DNA of 64,000 nt from Flammulina velutipes (lineage: Eukaryota > Basidiomycota > Agaricomycetes > Agaricales > Physalacriaceae). Each line of letters starts with the position of its first letter. Position 1 is the stretch's first letter. Below are positions 11,801-22,800 of this stretch, one piece after another. The stretch is from contig CM022374.1 of assembly GCA_011800155.1 (NCBI GenBank), forward strand, positions 1,178,001 through 1,242,000, read 5' to 3'. A program made the translations under genes and the position numbers. The notes beneath the pieces were generated by a model. It was not told where the DNA came from. It worked only from the letters and a program-made list of their open reading frames with translations, and searched no databases.

Positions 11801-14800
11801 ACTTGAAATCAGGCAGTGGCGAAACAGCAATAGTCTGTAGCAGCAATGTTCACTGCTGGCCTGGATCATTCAGGTGATACATATCTGTTGGTTATGGAAT
11901 AGAAAATTGAAGAAAGTTTTGCAAGGTTCTTAACTGCACAGGGAATGGTGTCCCCCAACGGTCGATGTGCTGTGTTCTCTGCCGATGCTAATGGGTACGC
12001 TCTAGTCCTGATGTGGCTTTGGTTTCGTAGACTCTGACCCGGATACAACAGATACGTCCCTTCGGAAGGAGCTGTAGCTTTGATCCTCAAGACGCGTAGT
12101 GCGGCCGAGCGCGACGGGGATCACATACTGGCGACCGTTCTAGCAACAGAAATATCTCACAATGGGAGATCTCAAGGTCTCGTTGCTCCCAACATAAAGG
12201 CTCAAGCACAGCTACATCGGTCTTTGCTGAAGAAGGCAGCTCTTTCACCAGTCGATATCAAGTGAGTGACCCGTTCCCCAGTCCATGTCCTCTAAAGCGT
12301 ATCTGAACATATTTCTCAGTTTCATTGAAGCCCACGGTACAGGTTAGATAACTTCAAAACATCGGTGAAGCCCTGTATTCACCCATATCTTAGGAACTCG
12401 CTTGGGCGATCTATGCGAGATACAAGGAGTCAATGAGGCCTACACCTCATCTCAACCCCGTATATCTGGCCCACTGGTGGTGTCTGCTTCGAAGTCTGTT
12501 ATTGGACATACCGAGCCATCTGCTGGCTTGACCGGGGCGTTAACGGCGTTGTTGATATTCGAGAATGGGGTCATACCTGGATTGAATCATTTGAACGACA
12601 ACGACGACAATGTCAACCCTGCGCTTGACTGTTCTGCTGTGCCATTGCTGATTACCTCTCAACCGACACCTCTTCCTCAACAAAGTGGTCCTTACAGAGC
12701 GGCTGTGATGTCAGTACAACCTTTCAATTGGGCTCTCGTCTTTCTTATTTTCTTCCAGGTCGTATGGGTTTGCTGGTACACTTGCTGGAGCCATTCTGGA
12801 AGCGCCAACGGCTGTCCCGAAAAAGAAAGTTCAAAGTCCTACTCGGCGTATGCTGTTCGTAGTCAGCGCGAAGACGCAGCTCGCCCTTGACGCATACTTG
12901 GTCGAATACTCCTCTTTCCTCAAGAACTCAAGCCCAGACGACTTCAGTGACATATGCTTCACGACATGCGTGGGCCGCGAACACTACAAATACCGCTTTT
13001 GTTGTTCCGCGAAGGACATGGCCGACCTTATACGCCAAGTCGACCATAGGCTATCCAGTAGAACACCTAACAAGCTGAAGAGCGGGTCCGTGTCATTCGT
13101 CTTCTCAGGTCAAGGTACTCAGTTTCCAGGTATGGCTGCCCAGCTTGCCAGACAGTATCCAGGATTCCGCTCTATCGTCGAGAAGGCTGCGACACAAGCT
13201 TCTACTTTGTCGGGGCATTTCATCAATGCTTTGCTACTGGAAGAAGGAAGCGCTGATGCATCCTCGGAGAACCGCAGCGAGGTCGATCAAGTTTGCATCT
13301 TCGTCTATCAGTACTCTGTTCTGCAGTGGCTTCGGACCTTGGGGGTGGAGCCCAAGTTGGTATTCGGCCACAGTCTGGGTGAAATCACTGCTTCAGGCAA
13401 GATTCTTCTTGAGTATGAAATTGTAAATGCTGACCACCTATACAGTTGCTGCTGGTGCCATGTCTTTTGAAATTGCATTAGATCTTGTCGTCACACGATC
13501 GCGTCTCCTTCGGCCTGGTTCAAAGCCAGCTGGTATGGCTGCAATAGCTGGATCCCCCATGGCTGTGCGAACCATCATAGATGAGCTCAAGTTAACGGAA
13601 TCGCTCACAATCTCGGTTTACAATGGTCCATCTGGCACCGTGGTCTCTGGATGGTCTTCAGCGATCGACGAGATCATTGCAGCGAGTAAGGCAAGAGGCC
13701 TCAAGGCATCTCGCTTGAAGGTCGACCAAGGCTTCCACAGCCCTTGTGTAGACAATGCCGTACCTGGCCTTACAGAGTGGTCTCAAAAGAACGCTATATC
13801 ATATCAACCGCTTCGTATCCCACTCCTGTCGACGTTGACAGGTGGTATGGTTCCTCGTGGCAAGACATTCTTCCCCCAGCATTGGGTAAGTTACTCCCAC
13901 AAAGCTGAAGGCTGAAGCCAGTGACTGACTTTGTATTTTCAGGTGAAGCATGCCAGAGAGCCTGTGCGATTCTCGACCGCTGCCCAAGTCATTGAGAAGG
14001 ATACATCTATAGGAGTTGTCGTCGACCTTGGACCACAACCCGTGGCTTGGTCTCTTCTTCAAGCCAATGCCGTCACCCGAGCGTCTACCGTAGCTCTCTT
14101 TGCCAAAGCTGGTCACGATCAAGAGACAGCTTTCCTCTCTGGATTGGCTGAACTCGTGCAGAACCATAACGTCACACCCAATTTTGCGGCGTTGTACGAA
14201 TCGAGCGAGAATTCCTTGCAGAAGACAGATATACCCACATATCCGTTCCAACGCGTGCGACGTTACCCGACCTACTTACCATCGCGTCATCTCTTCCCAG
14301 GTTCTCTTAACACTCTGACTCCTGCGACTTCTCCTCCTTCCAGTGTCTCTGGGGGAGAGCTTGAGCCGACGAAGAAGGATGGCGGATTGGATGTTCCGGA
14401 AGGCGACCTTCGCACCCAACTCGTTCTCTGCTTGAAGGGTATCCTAGAAACTGAAGAGCTTGGTTAGTGCGCTTCGTGCGGTTTCAAAAATTTCCTGACA
14501 ATATACTTTCCAGATCTTTCCGAGACGTTAAACAGTCATGGTGTCGATTCTATCATGTTTGGCCAAATCAGGAAGCGCATCGGGGAAGGATTCAACATAG
14601 ACGTTCCTATTCTCTACTTGTCGGAGGTTTTTTCCATCCAAGAGATGCTCACATACCTTGTCGGACAATCCAAGGATCAAGATTCAAATGCGGACAGTAA
14701 TGGTGGCGCTCAAGATCTTCGCAAAGATATCATCGACTGTTTGAAGGAAGTCCTCGAAGTACCTTCAAATCAGGACCTAGGTCTGTCCTTTTTGCAGATT

Positions 14801-15326
14801 CCCATACACAAAAACACATCCTCAATAATTGTAGATCTTTCCGACACTCTCAACGCCCGTGGTGTCGACTCAATCATGTTCGCACAGTTGCGAAAACGAG
14901 TGGGTGAAGGGCTTGGAGTAGACATACCCTTCATCTATCTGTCTGATGTCTTTTCGATGGACGAGATGATTACTTCTCTCGTCGGTGAGAAGGATACGGC
15001 CTTGGTTTCTGAGGGTAACGGCGTGTCGACTGAAGCCAACATACGCCAGCAGCTCGTGGAACATCTGAAAGCGGTTTTGGAGGTCCCGCAAAACGAAGAA
15101 CTTGGTTGGTCTCTCCTGCTCGTCTGAGGAAGTGTATGTTGATAGTCGTCATCTAGATCTTTCCGATACTTTAAATGCTCGTGGAGTCGACTCTATCATG
15201 TTTGCACAACTGCGGAAACGTGTCGGGGATGGGCTTGACCTCGACATTCCGGCAGTCTATCTTTCTGATGCGTTTTCTATGGAGGATATGATCAATTTCT
15301 TGGTTGATAAGGACAGAGGGGATTAG
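8814..15326 (+). CDS. hispS: hispidin synthase-like hybrid PKS (A-ACP-KS-AT-ACP-ACP-ACP)
   Basis: Nineteen exons close in frame to 1859 aa. Start 8814 was chosen because the sequence from there aligns with HispS; 8742 is an in-frame alternative. Domains: adenylate-forming ~1-570 (VAVVSENHPY, ATP loop LYLFTSSAS); ACP ~585-665 with LGLTS, Ser618; KS ~680-1090 with Cys849 (VDTACSGG), His984 (EAHGTG) and His1025 (GHTEP); AT ~1190-1500 with GHSLGE, Ser1297; then three ACPs with GVDSIMF, Ser1637, 1726 and 1816. No KR, DH, ER, PT or thioesterase. HispS loads caffeate, extends it twice with malonyl units and releases hispidin by pyrone formation. One intron (13397-13445) is GC-AG. As I recall, the Neonothopanus enzyme is about 1680 aa with one C-terminal ACP, so two ACPs are extra. 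The substrate is inferred. Confidence 0.93.
14514..15326 (+). repeat. tandem exon-encoded ACP repeats at the PKS C-terminus
   Basis: Exons 14514-14780 (267 nt), 14835-15104 (270 nt) and 15157-15326 (170 nt, last) each begin with the same phase-1 junction and encode DLS(E/D)TLN..GVDSIMF(G/A)Q, a carrier-domain core. The introns at 14463-14513, 14781-14834 and 15105-15156 fall at equivalent codons, right after (E/D)L. Phosphopantetheine serines are 89 and 90 residues apart. This pattern fits duplication of one exon plus its intron. Confidence 0.9.
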
Positions 15327-15521
15327 ACACAGATAGTTGCGATGTAGATGAGACGATGCTCACGGAATGTACTCTGAACCAAGGCGAATATGATATTGCG
15401 GCAAGATAGCAGAGCATTCTCACGAACAGAACTGCAGGGTAATAGCTTGTATCCATTGTCCACAACCCGTTGAATAAACAATACACAGCAGATGATTTCC
15501 CTTCAAGTAAAGCATAAACTT

Positions 15522-16604
15522 TTACTTCTTAGTTTTGCGCTTTTTGCCTTCAGCGCCACTGGTCTCGCCGCCACTGAGTTCATCACCACTGCTAAGTGCA
15601 CCAACCTTCTTGGACTTGTTCTTACGAATGTGATGGTCGGGGATCCATTCCTCCTGGTAACCGCCTGCTCCAGTCGCAGTAACATTTCCAACGGGGGCGC
15701 TGACTGCAGGGGAGCGTTTGACCTTCTTGGCCTGAGGGGCGAAGGAAACGTAGGTAAGGTATCCAGCGCCGCTGAAGATGGCAAGAATCATGATGTAGGT
15801 GGAGATCCTGCAACGTATGAGAAATGCATTTGGAATAGAAGTGAACAACCATACATTTTGAAGTCGAGGATGGAGACCTCAGGTTCGACGACAGTGATAA
15901 TGGAGTCAAAGGCCGCGAGTTGATAGTTTACACCCTATGAACATGTTTAGTTGACGAAAAATAGTTTGACATGTCGTACCTCTGATTCGTAGTTAAACCA
16001 AACATTGAGACGCAAGTCACCGGGCTAATACACCGTTATTTTTGAAAATATTGAAATCCTTGGATGACTGCGTACCTTGAACCTGTAGGTATGTGAGTAT
16101 ATGGAATAAACGATGAAGGGGATATGCGCACTCGCTGTAGAAAGTATAGGGGACTTGAATCTTAATTCCTTCCGGAAGGAGTGCACTGGACGTGGTCGTC
16201 GTGAGCTTGGACAAGAATGAGTATGCGGTAGTGAACAAAATTGACGGACATACATTTTTAATCAACGCATTCGATTCGGAGTGCTGGATAGCTCCTGCCA
16301 CAGATAAAAGAGTGACTTTCTGGGGCGACCGGTTCTCGATACTGAGCATGAGAACATTCTTCTCGCCGTTTATGATATCTTTGAATGTCGTGAGCCAGAA
16401 CTCTGGCGGAAAGGATACTGGAACGTACGACCAAAGGGATTCGACTCTGGCCATGACCCGACCACGAGAATTTCCGGTCCAGTAGAGTCTTCAGTAGGAG
16501 CTACATAGTGTGAATACGATGTGTTTCTCGTCTAGAAAAAACGTACAAGACACTACTGCCTGGAAGATGGCGGCGAGAGGGACCAAGAGCGACAGTAAAC
16601 GCAT
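15522..16604 (-). CDS. translocon-associated protein alpha (TRAP-alpha/Irc22 family)
   Basis: Eight exons on the minus strand: 16604-16547, 16500-16429, 16378-16254, 16205-16132, 16082-16076, 16024-15980, 15934-15855 and 15807-15522, closing to 248 aa. A signal peptide (MRLLSLLVPLAAIFQAVVS) is followed by a lumenal immunoglobulin-like domain with NPFGHIINGEKN and LSIENRSPQKVTLLSVAG. Next come VPYTFYSEFKPGDLRLNVW and a membrane span, IMILAIFSGAGYLTYVSF. The cytosolic tail is Lys-rich and ends KKRKTKK. It sits in the ER membrane beside the Sec61 channel and helps protein translocation. The fifth exon is only 7 nt. It is head-to-head with MAK16, 191 bp between starts. Confidence 0.88.
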
Positions 16605-16795
16605 GATAAAGACGAGGACGAGTGACCGGTAGAGAGAAATCGACTGCAAGCAGGCGCAATGAGATGATTGTTGAAGCTTGAGCTAGAGTTGAATTGCATG
16701 CCACGTCCGTCGCGGCATCTGCCGGTCGCCCCTGCCTCATTTGGACAGGGACCCGATCATCAAGAAATTATTTAGCTTCAATCTGGTTTGCCACC

Positions 16796-18057
16796 ATGCA
16801 GAGCGACGAAGTCATTTGGTCGGTTATCAACACCCAGTTTTGCTCTTATAAAGTGAAGTAAGTTCCTTCCACTTTGCAGTCAACCCCTCTTCAATGTCCG
16901 CAGAACAACCACCCAGAATTTCTGTCGAAACGAATATAACGTTACTGGTCTCTGCAACAGACAATCATGCCCTTTGGCCAACTCCCGGTATGCTACCATT
17001 CGAGAGAAGGAGGGTGCGTACATGTATACGCTTCAATCTACGTCTTCTAACGCCTCCCAGGTGTCCTCTATCTCTTTGTGAAAACCATCGAACGGGCGCA
17101 TTCGCCTGCAAAGATGTGGGAAAAGATAAAACTCTCCAGCAATTATACGAAGGCTCTGGAGCAGGCGCGTTTCCCTCCCTCTTTCAACCATTCATAATAA
17201 CGCCTCCAGCAGATAGACAACGAATTAATACATTGGCCAAATTTCACGATCCACAAATGCAAGCAGCGTGTAACAAAAATAACCCAGTATCTCATAAAAA
17301 TGCGGAGATTACAACTGCGACAACAGTACGCCATCTCTAGCCATCTATCCATCCATTTTTGCTAACGAATCTGTAGACCAAAACTTATCGGTGTCAAGAA
17401 AAAGCTCGACAGACGTGAAGCTGTCAGGGAACGAAAAGCCCTTTCTGCCGCGCATCTCGAAAAGTCTATCGAAAAGGAACTCATCGAGCGTCTCAAATCA
17501 AAAGCATACGGAGACGCTCCCCTCAACGTCAACGAGAGTGTATGGCAAGCAGTCCTCGATCAAGAAAAGAAGGGACAATCTTCCGAAAAGGCACTCGAAG
17601 ATATGCTGGACGACGAGACGGATGAAGAAGACGAGGAGGAGCTTGAGGAGGAGATGGAGGACGAGTGGGATGACAGGGAGTTCGTCAGTGATGTCAGCGG
17701 AGATGAGGACGATGGCCTCAGTGACTTGGAGGAGGCTGCGGTAAGTTTCGAATTGTATCAATTCTTTCTTTTACTGACAACGTATTCTACAGGACGAGGA
17801 GTCGGATGACGATGAAGAAGACTCAGATGATTCCAACGACGATGGTAAAAATGTCGGACCCAAATCTTCGTTGGGAAAGAGGAAAATGCCCCCACCAGCA
17901 AAGCCTCCGCGCAAGCGACCAGACAAGAAAGTCAAAAGTGCGTGTCCTCTTCTTCTTCATCCGATGTGTTCTTACCTTGTTTACAGAGGGACCGAGGGTG
18001 GAGGTGGAATACGAACAGGAAGTGGAAAGCGCGCCGTTCTCGATGTCAAATTGGTAG
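16796..18057 (+). CDS. MAK16: MAK16, 60S ribosome biogenesis factor
   Basis: Seven exons (16796-16857, 16904-17013, 17061-17164, 17213-17325, 17377-17740, 17793-17937, 17987-18057) give 322 aa. The N-terminus [19 protein letters not shown], then [19 protein letters not shown] with its zinc-like Cys pattern, [19 protein letters not shown] and [18 protein letters not shown] are hallmark MAK16 sequence. It ends with a long Asp/Glu tract and a Lys-rich tail, as expected. The protein is a nucleolar factor needed for 27S pre-rRNA processing and early 60S assembly. Intron 3 (17165-17212) has a GC donor; GT alternatives break the frame. Length is close to the family's usual ~300 aa. Confidence 0.95.
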
Positions 18058-18209
18058 ATGTCCGTATCTATTCTGGTGTATGCTATACACTTATCTGCGA
18101 TTCCCTACGACCTACGAAATAAATCCTACGCAACATTCGGTAAGTACTGCTCCATCTACATTAGTCCTATGGCGCGCTGGGGTATACTAAAAATATTCGA
18201 GTCCTATGC

Positions 18210-19205
18210 TCAAGGCTTTAGCTTCAGCGTCGACTTGAGGAGAACCCACTTACGCAGATCCTCGACTCTTGTTCGTCTTGCAGCGTTCGCCTTCTCTATC
18301 CTTCGCCATTCGCTCCTTCGTATCGGTGTCGGCGCTTGTACAAGCTTGAGTGGTGATCTCTTCGACGCAGGAGGCGGAAAGGATGCAAGTTGAACTTGAA
18401 CTCGAGACCCAGGTTTAGGCTTTTCCTGGATGTTCATACACGCTTCGTGCCCAGGAAGTGTGATCTTCTCTTGGGTTGGAATGATGGAACTCTCGTCGTT
18501 CCAACGGACACGCTTCTTGGTGGGTGGCTGCTCCTCTTCATCGTCAGACTCTTCTGCAGGGCGTGTGCGTTTCAACGATGGATGGACCGAAGTGGTTGCG
18601 ATTTGGCTTCCTTCCCTCCTTTTGGACGGTCCTTTAGGGACATGAGGGCGGCACACTATCGGACGAAGCCAAATCGATCCTGCGGGAGCTTTCGCATACT
18701 CTTTGGGCTCTCGGATAGCATCACCCAGTGTTGGACGTGGCGTTGGATGTGGGCTGAGAAAATTGTGACCTGCAGGTCCTGTTGGCACTATCACTTCTTC
18801 CTCCTTTTTGTCCCAAACCCCCTGCAATCTGTTGCGCTTGTGCCCATTCACAACTCGAACATGAATATGCTGTTTGTCTAACCGAACACTCTGTTCAGCA
18901 GCCCACTTGGCTTCTTGCTTTTGCAACTCGGGTAGGTTTTCCTTGATATTTTTCATGTATCGGAGGAGTTTTGCGTGCGATTTACTCTTGAATGAGTCAC
19001 TCATGGCTTGTCCAAGATTATGCATTACAGTGTTATTCTCAAAGAATGACGATGACGACTCGCACTCCATGTTATACATGTTGGAAGCAGGGTGGATGTT
19101 GGCAGTCAGGGCTACCGGAGTGGCGGGGTCGTAGTGGTGAGAAGGCAAGCTGTGTGTGGGCTGGGCAATGGATTCAGGGACAATGAATAGTGTGTGGCGT
19201 AACAT
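18210..19205 (-). CDS. hypothetical protein, basic/acidic, possibly nuclear
   Basis: An uninterrupted frame of 331 aa, convergent with MAK16 (152 bp gap). The middle holds KRTRPAEESDDEEEQPPTKK, an acidic patch flanked by basic clusters that could act as a nuclear localisation signal. The C-terminus is Lys/Arg-rich. No known domain is visible. The start at 19205 is the first Met; the real start could be the later Met at MYNMECESSS (about residue 43). Real coding is supported mainly by length and composition, so confidence is moderate. Confidence 0.55.
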   Translation of the reverse strand: MLRHTLFIVPESIAQPTHSLPSHHYDPATPVALTANIHPASNMYNMECESSSSFFENNTVMHNLGQAMSDSFKSKSHAKLLRYMKNIKENLPELQKQEAKWAAEQSVRLDKQHIHVRVVNGHKRNRLQGVWDKKEEEVIVPTGPAGHNFLSPHPTPRPTLGDAIREPKEYAKAPAGSIWLRPIVCRPHVPKGPSKRREGSQIATTSVHPSLKRTRPAEESDDEEEQPPTKKRVRWNDESSIIPTQEKITLPGHEACMNIQEKPKPGSRVQVQLASFPPPASKRSPLKLVQAPTPIRRSEWRRIEKANAARRTRVEDLRKWVLLKSTLKLKP

Positions 19206-19861
19206 GACTATTGCATTGTTCTCGTCGGGCTTGAACTATATTTTGATTGTGCATTGCCTCTGGCGTTTGTCCACCAAATTTCTTAGTATTTTTTATTACA
19301 ATTACTAACACCCTCGGGACACGCTCCTGGCCAATATGAAGGAACGCAGTGACGCCACATACTAAATTCAAAAGGCTTGGACCTTATTCTTCTATCGCGG
19401 CTCAGAACATCCCCGGGAGAGTCCAATCCTTCGAACACTGCTCACTCTACGCGGTGACTTCGTCACGACATTCTTCAAGAGAAATGACTTGCATATCAAT
19501 TATCCGATAGTCGAGATGCGTTGACGCGATTAGTTGGACGTGTTGAATAGTGGTACCCTACGAGATCTCGAAGCGCCCCCGATTGAGAGGACGTACTGTA
19601 AAGCAAGCTTGAAGCCACGGAAATTGGAAAATGGAATCCTTTGCCGGCCGCGAACGTGCTATCAGTGCTCAATTGGGATAGCTTGACTGACGTACATTGA
19701 ACGAACGTTGTCCTCTTACTCTCACCAGCTGCGTACACTATTATTTATCGCCGCTTCGTTGCGCACTCGATAGTGCCACGAATACCTAGGACAAGCTCTC
19801 GACCCATCGAAAAGTCAACAGGACTTTTCTCGGTCGCCCTTGTCTGTCTCTCATCCAGTGC
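19206..19861. other. divergent intergenic region, 656 bp
   Basis: Lies between the minus-strand hypothetical gene and the plus-strand IBtk-like gene. No conserved ORF. It should contain both promoters; an unseen 5' exon of the latter gene cannot be excluded. Confidence 0.4.
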
Positions 19862-22800
19862 ATGACCTTGCTTCATGTGCAATTTGCTCTTCGCAATCAG
19901 CAAGCCTTCCAGCGCTTGTTGGATGTCAGCAATGAACGCTCAGCTGGCATCAGCAGCAGCAGCAGCGGTGGAAAGTCATGGTCCAAAGGCGGAGCAGTGG
20001 GCATGGCGGTCGCTGCTCAGGTCAACGCGCGCGATAGGCTAGGCAGGACTGTCCTCCATCTAGCATGCACATCGATAGATACCTTGGAGTATCTCAGGCT
20101 GTTGCTGCGTCATCCAGCCGTTGATGTCAACGTCCAAGACACGGAGAATCGTTGGACTGCTCTTCACCGTGCTCTCTATCATGGCAATATCGCCGCTGCG
20201 TGAGTCGTCTTACATCCCATCCAACAACTCTAAAGAAGCTTTACAGTATTCTGTTGTTAGAACATGCAGATATTGACATGACAGTCAAGGACACCGAAGG
20301 CTACACTGCGTTTGAATTATACAATTCGACTGTCGAAGGGACGAAACCGGTCTCTGCTTCGGGAGCAGAGTTGTTCACCTGGGGAGCCAATCGGTGCGCA
20401 CTAACGCGGAAACTAAAATTATCACTTCTCATTTCCTTCTAGTAATGCTGCTCTTGGACTCGGTGACGGAAACGATCGCCTGCACCCCGACCAAGTAATC
20501 ATTACTCAGAAAGACGCCGACGAAACGTCCAGTATCTACGCTCGCTTCCTCCCACTCTCCGTTCAAGAGATACAAATGGCCAAACTCCATACACTCATCG
20601 TCACGTCCGAGAAAAGGGCAAACGTACGCGCCTGTGGATTTGGCAGCGGAGGACGGTCAGGCTTGTCACTGTGGTGTAGGCCCTCTGTTGACGATTTCTT
20701 GTCAGGCTCGGCCCCGGTCAACACACACGATATAGCCTGACTCAGATTCCTCAACTGAGTCAGACCGTAGTCTCGGTAGCGCTGGGACAAGATCACACAT
20801 TGGCCTTGACCGAAAGTGGCGAGATTCTCAGCTGGGGCTTGAATCGATTCTCTCAACTGGGCTATCCTGTGGAGACAACAACTTCTGGTCGGGTTGAAGA
20901 GCCTGTCCAAGTCAGTCCGAAGAAGATAGTCGGCCCCTTGAAGAAGGAAATTGTTCAAGGAATTGCCGCATCCAAGACCGCTTCAGCATGTTGGACAGCG
21001 ACCGAGGTCTTCACCTGGGGGACGAATCATGGACAGCTGGGTAAGCTTAACGTGTTATTTCTTCTTCATCGGGCCAACGTTTCCTCAGGTTACGACAAAA
21101 CTGCCCAACCTGTGCAGATCTTCCCTCGACGGGTATCAAAGATCACGAAACCCGTCGTTTCCATGTGTCTGACAGACTCAGCGATGGTCTGCCTTCTTAA
21201 TTCTCAAGACGTTATATGCATTTGGAGTGACCGGAGTTTCAAGATCAAGTAAGCCTCAAGACTTTAGATATATGAACATATTCTGATCTCCCCTAGTTTT
21301 CCCTCTCATGGCTTTCCTCACGAAATCCAACCATACCGCCCGCCACAGGCTGTGAAAGGCGCCCATATTACCAAGGTTACAAGCTGCGACGAAACAGTGG
21401 CTTTCCTCTCTTCCAACGGCGAAGTCTTCGTATTCACGGTTCCGCCCCCAATCGAGTCGGATAATACTACCTTTTTGACAAAAGCTTTCACACCTAGTCC
21501 GGCTTGGACGTTGAAGAAACAGCTCAGTGCTGCGAAGGTGTGTTGTGGTTTATCTGACGACGGAAATGGAGCCTGACATATCGCTCACTAAAAGGATATT
21601 GCGGTAGGCAGTGATGGCACTCTCATCGTTTGCACTGAGTCCGGCCACGTTTTCGTTCGATCCAGAAAAAGTGGCATATCCAGCAAAGCCTCAAAATACC
21701 AGGTCGTTCCCTATATCCAACGGGTAGTCGCAGTCTGCGCCAATAGTACTGGTGCCTTTGGCGCCTTACGCGTCGACTTTTCGCCCAAACCAGTCCCACA
21801 ACATGGTAACACGATATCCCAAGACTTGGCCGACATATTTCCACCTTTGGTTACTATGATCCCCGATGTCGACGATTCGAAACCTCTTGACGCGTCCTAC
21901 AAGGAGGACGACGACGAAGATGAGGAAGACAGTGATATCCACATCCGGGAGGATTCGCGCCGCTTATCCCGACTCGTCAATGTCATCTTTGCGAAAAGAA
22001 CGAAGACGGAATGTTGGCACTTCGATACTACAAAACGTTTGCCCCACGGGGCTGATATGACAGCCGTCGTGTCATCATCCAAGCATGTCTTTCCCGTTCA
22101 CAAAGTGTTACTCAGTGCTCGAAGCCATCATATTCGCTCTCTACTTCGCGGAGCCTCTCCCATTCAGGATCTTACCTCAAAAGTTTCTCTGCGTACTACA
22201 TTCTCTAATGGGACACCCTGTTTAACAATCACACATTGTCATCCAATGTCTGTTCTTCTCCTTCTCGACTATCTCTATTCAGACCGTGTGCTGGCTATAT
22301 GGGACCGTCGACTTTCTGTTCCTCGCATGGATTCCTCTCGCATCAAATTAGAATTGCAAACTTTGGCTAGACTTCTAGATCTTTATGCTCTTTCGAAGGC
22401 CCTTTCAGCTGCTACGAAGACGATACCGGAGCCGATGATGATGAAGGACATGTCGGCATTGTTTTTATGCCCTGATGAAGATGCGGATGTGGTGCTTCAG
22501 TTTCAGGATAAAGACGTTCACTGCCATTCTGCGATTTTACGGGCGAGAACAGTTTTTTTCGCGGACTTCTTTGGAGAGGAAGAGTGGACGCGAAAGAGAA
22601 GGGACGCGAAGGGAAAAGTGAAAGTGGACATGAAGCATAGGAAATGGCATGTCATGCGATATGTACTGCGCTTTGTGTGTTGCGGAGAAGGTGTCGAGAT
22701 GTTCCATGTCCTCGGTACGCTCTCAGGTTTGAGGGCTTTACACATTGCTGATTGATCTATCAGAGTTTGCCGATTCACTTGACGTAGCTCTCGAGTTCAT

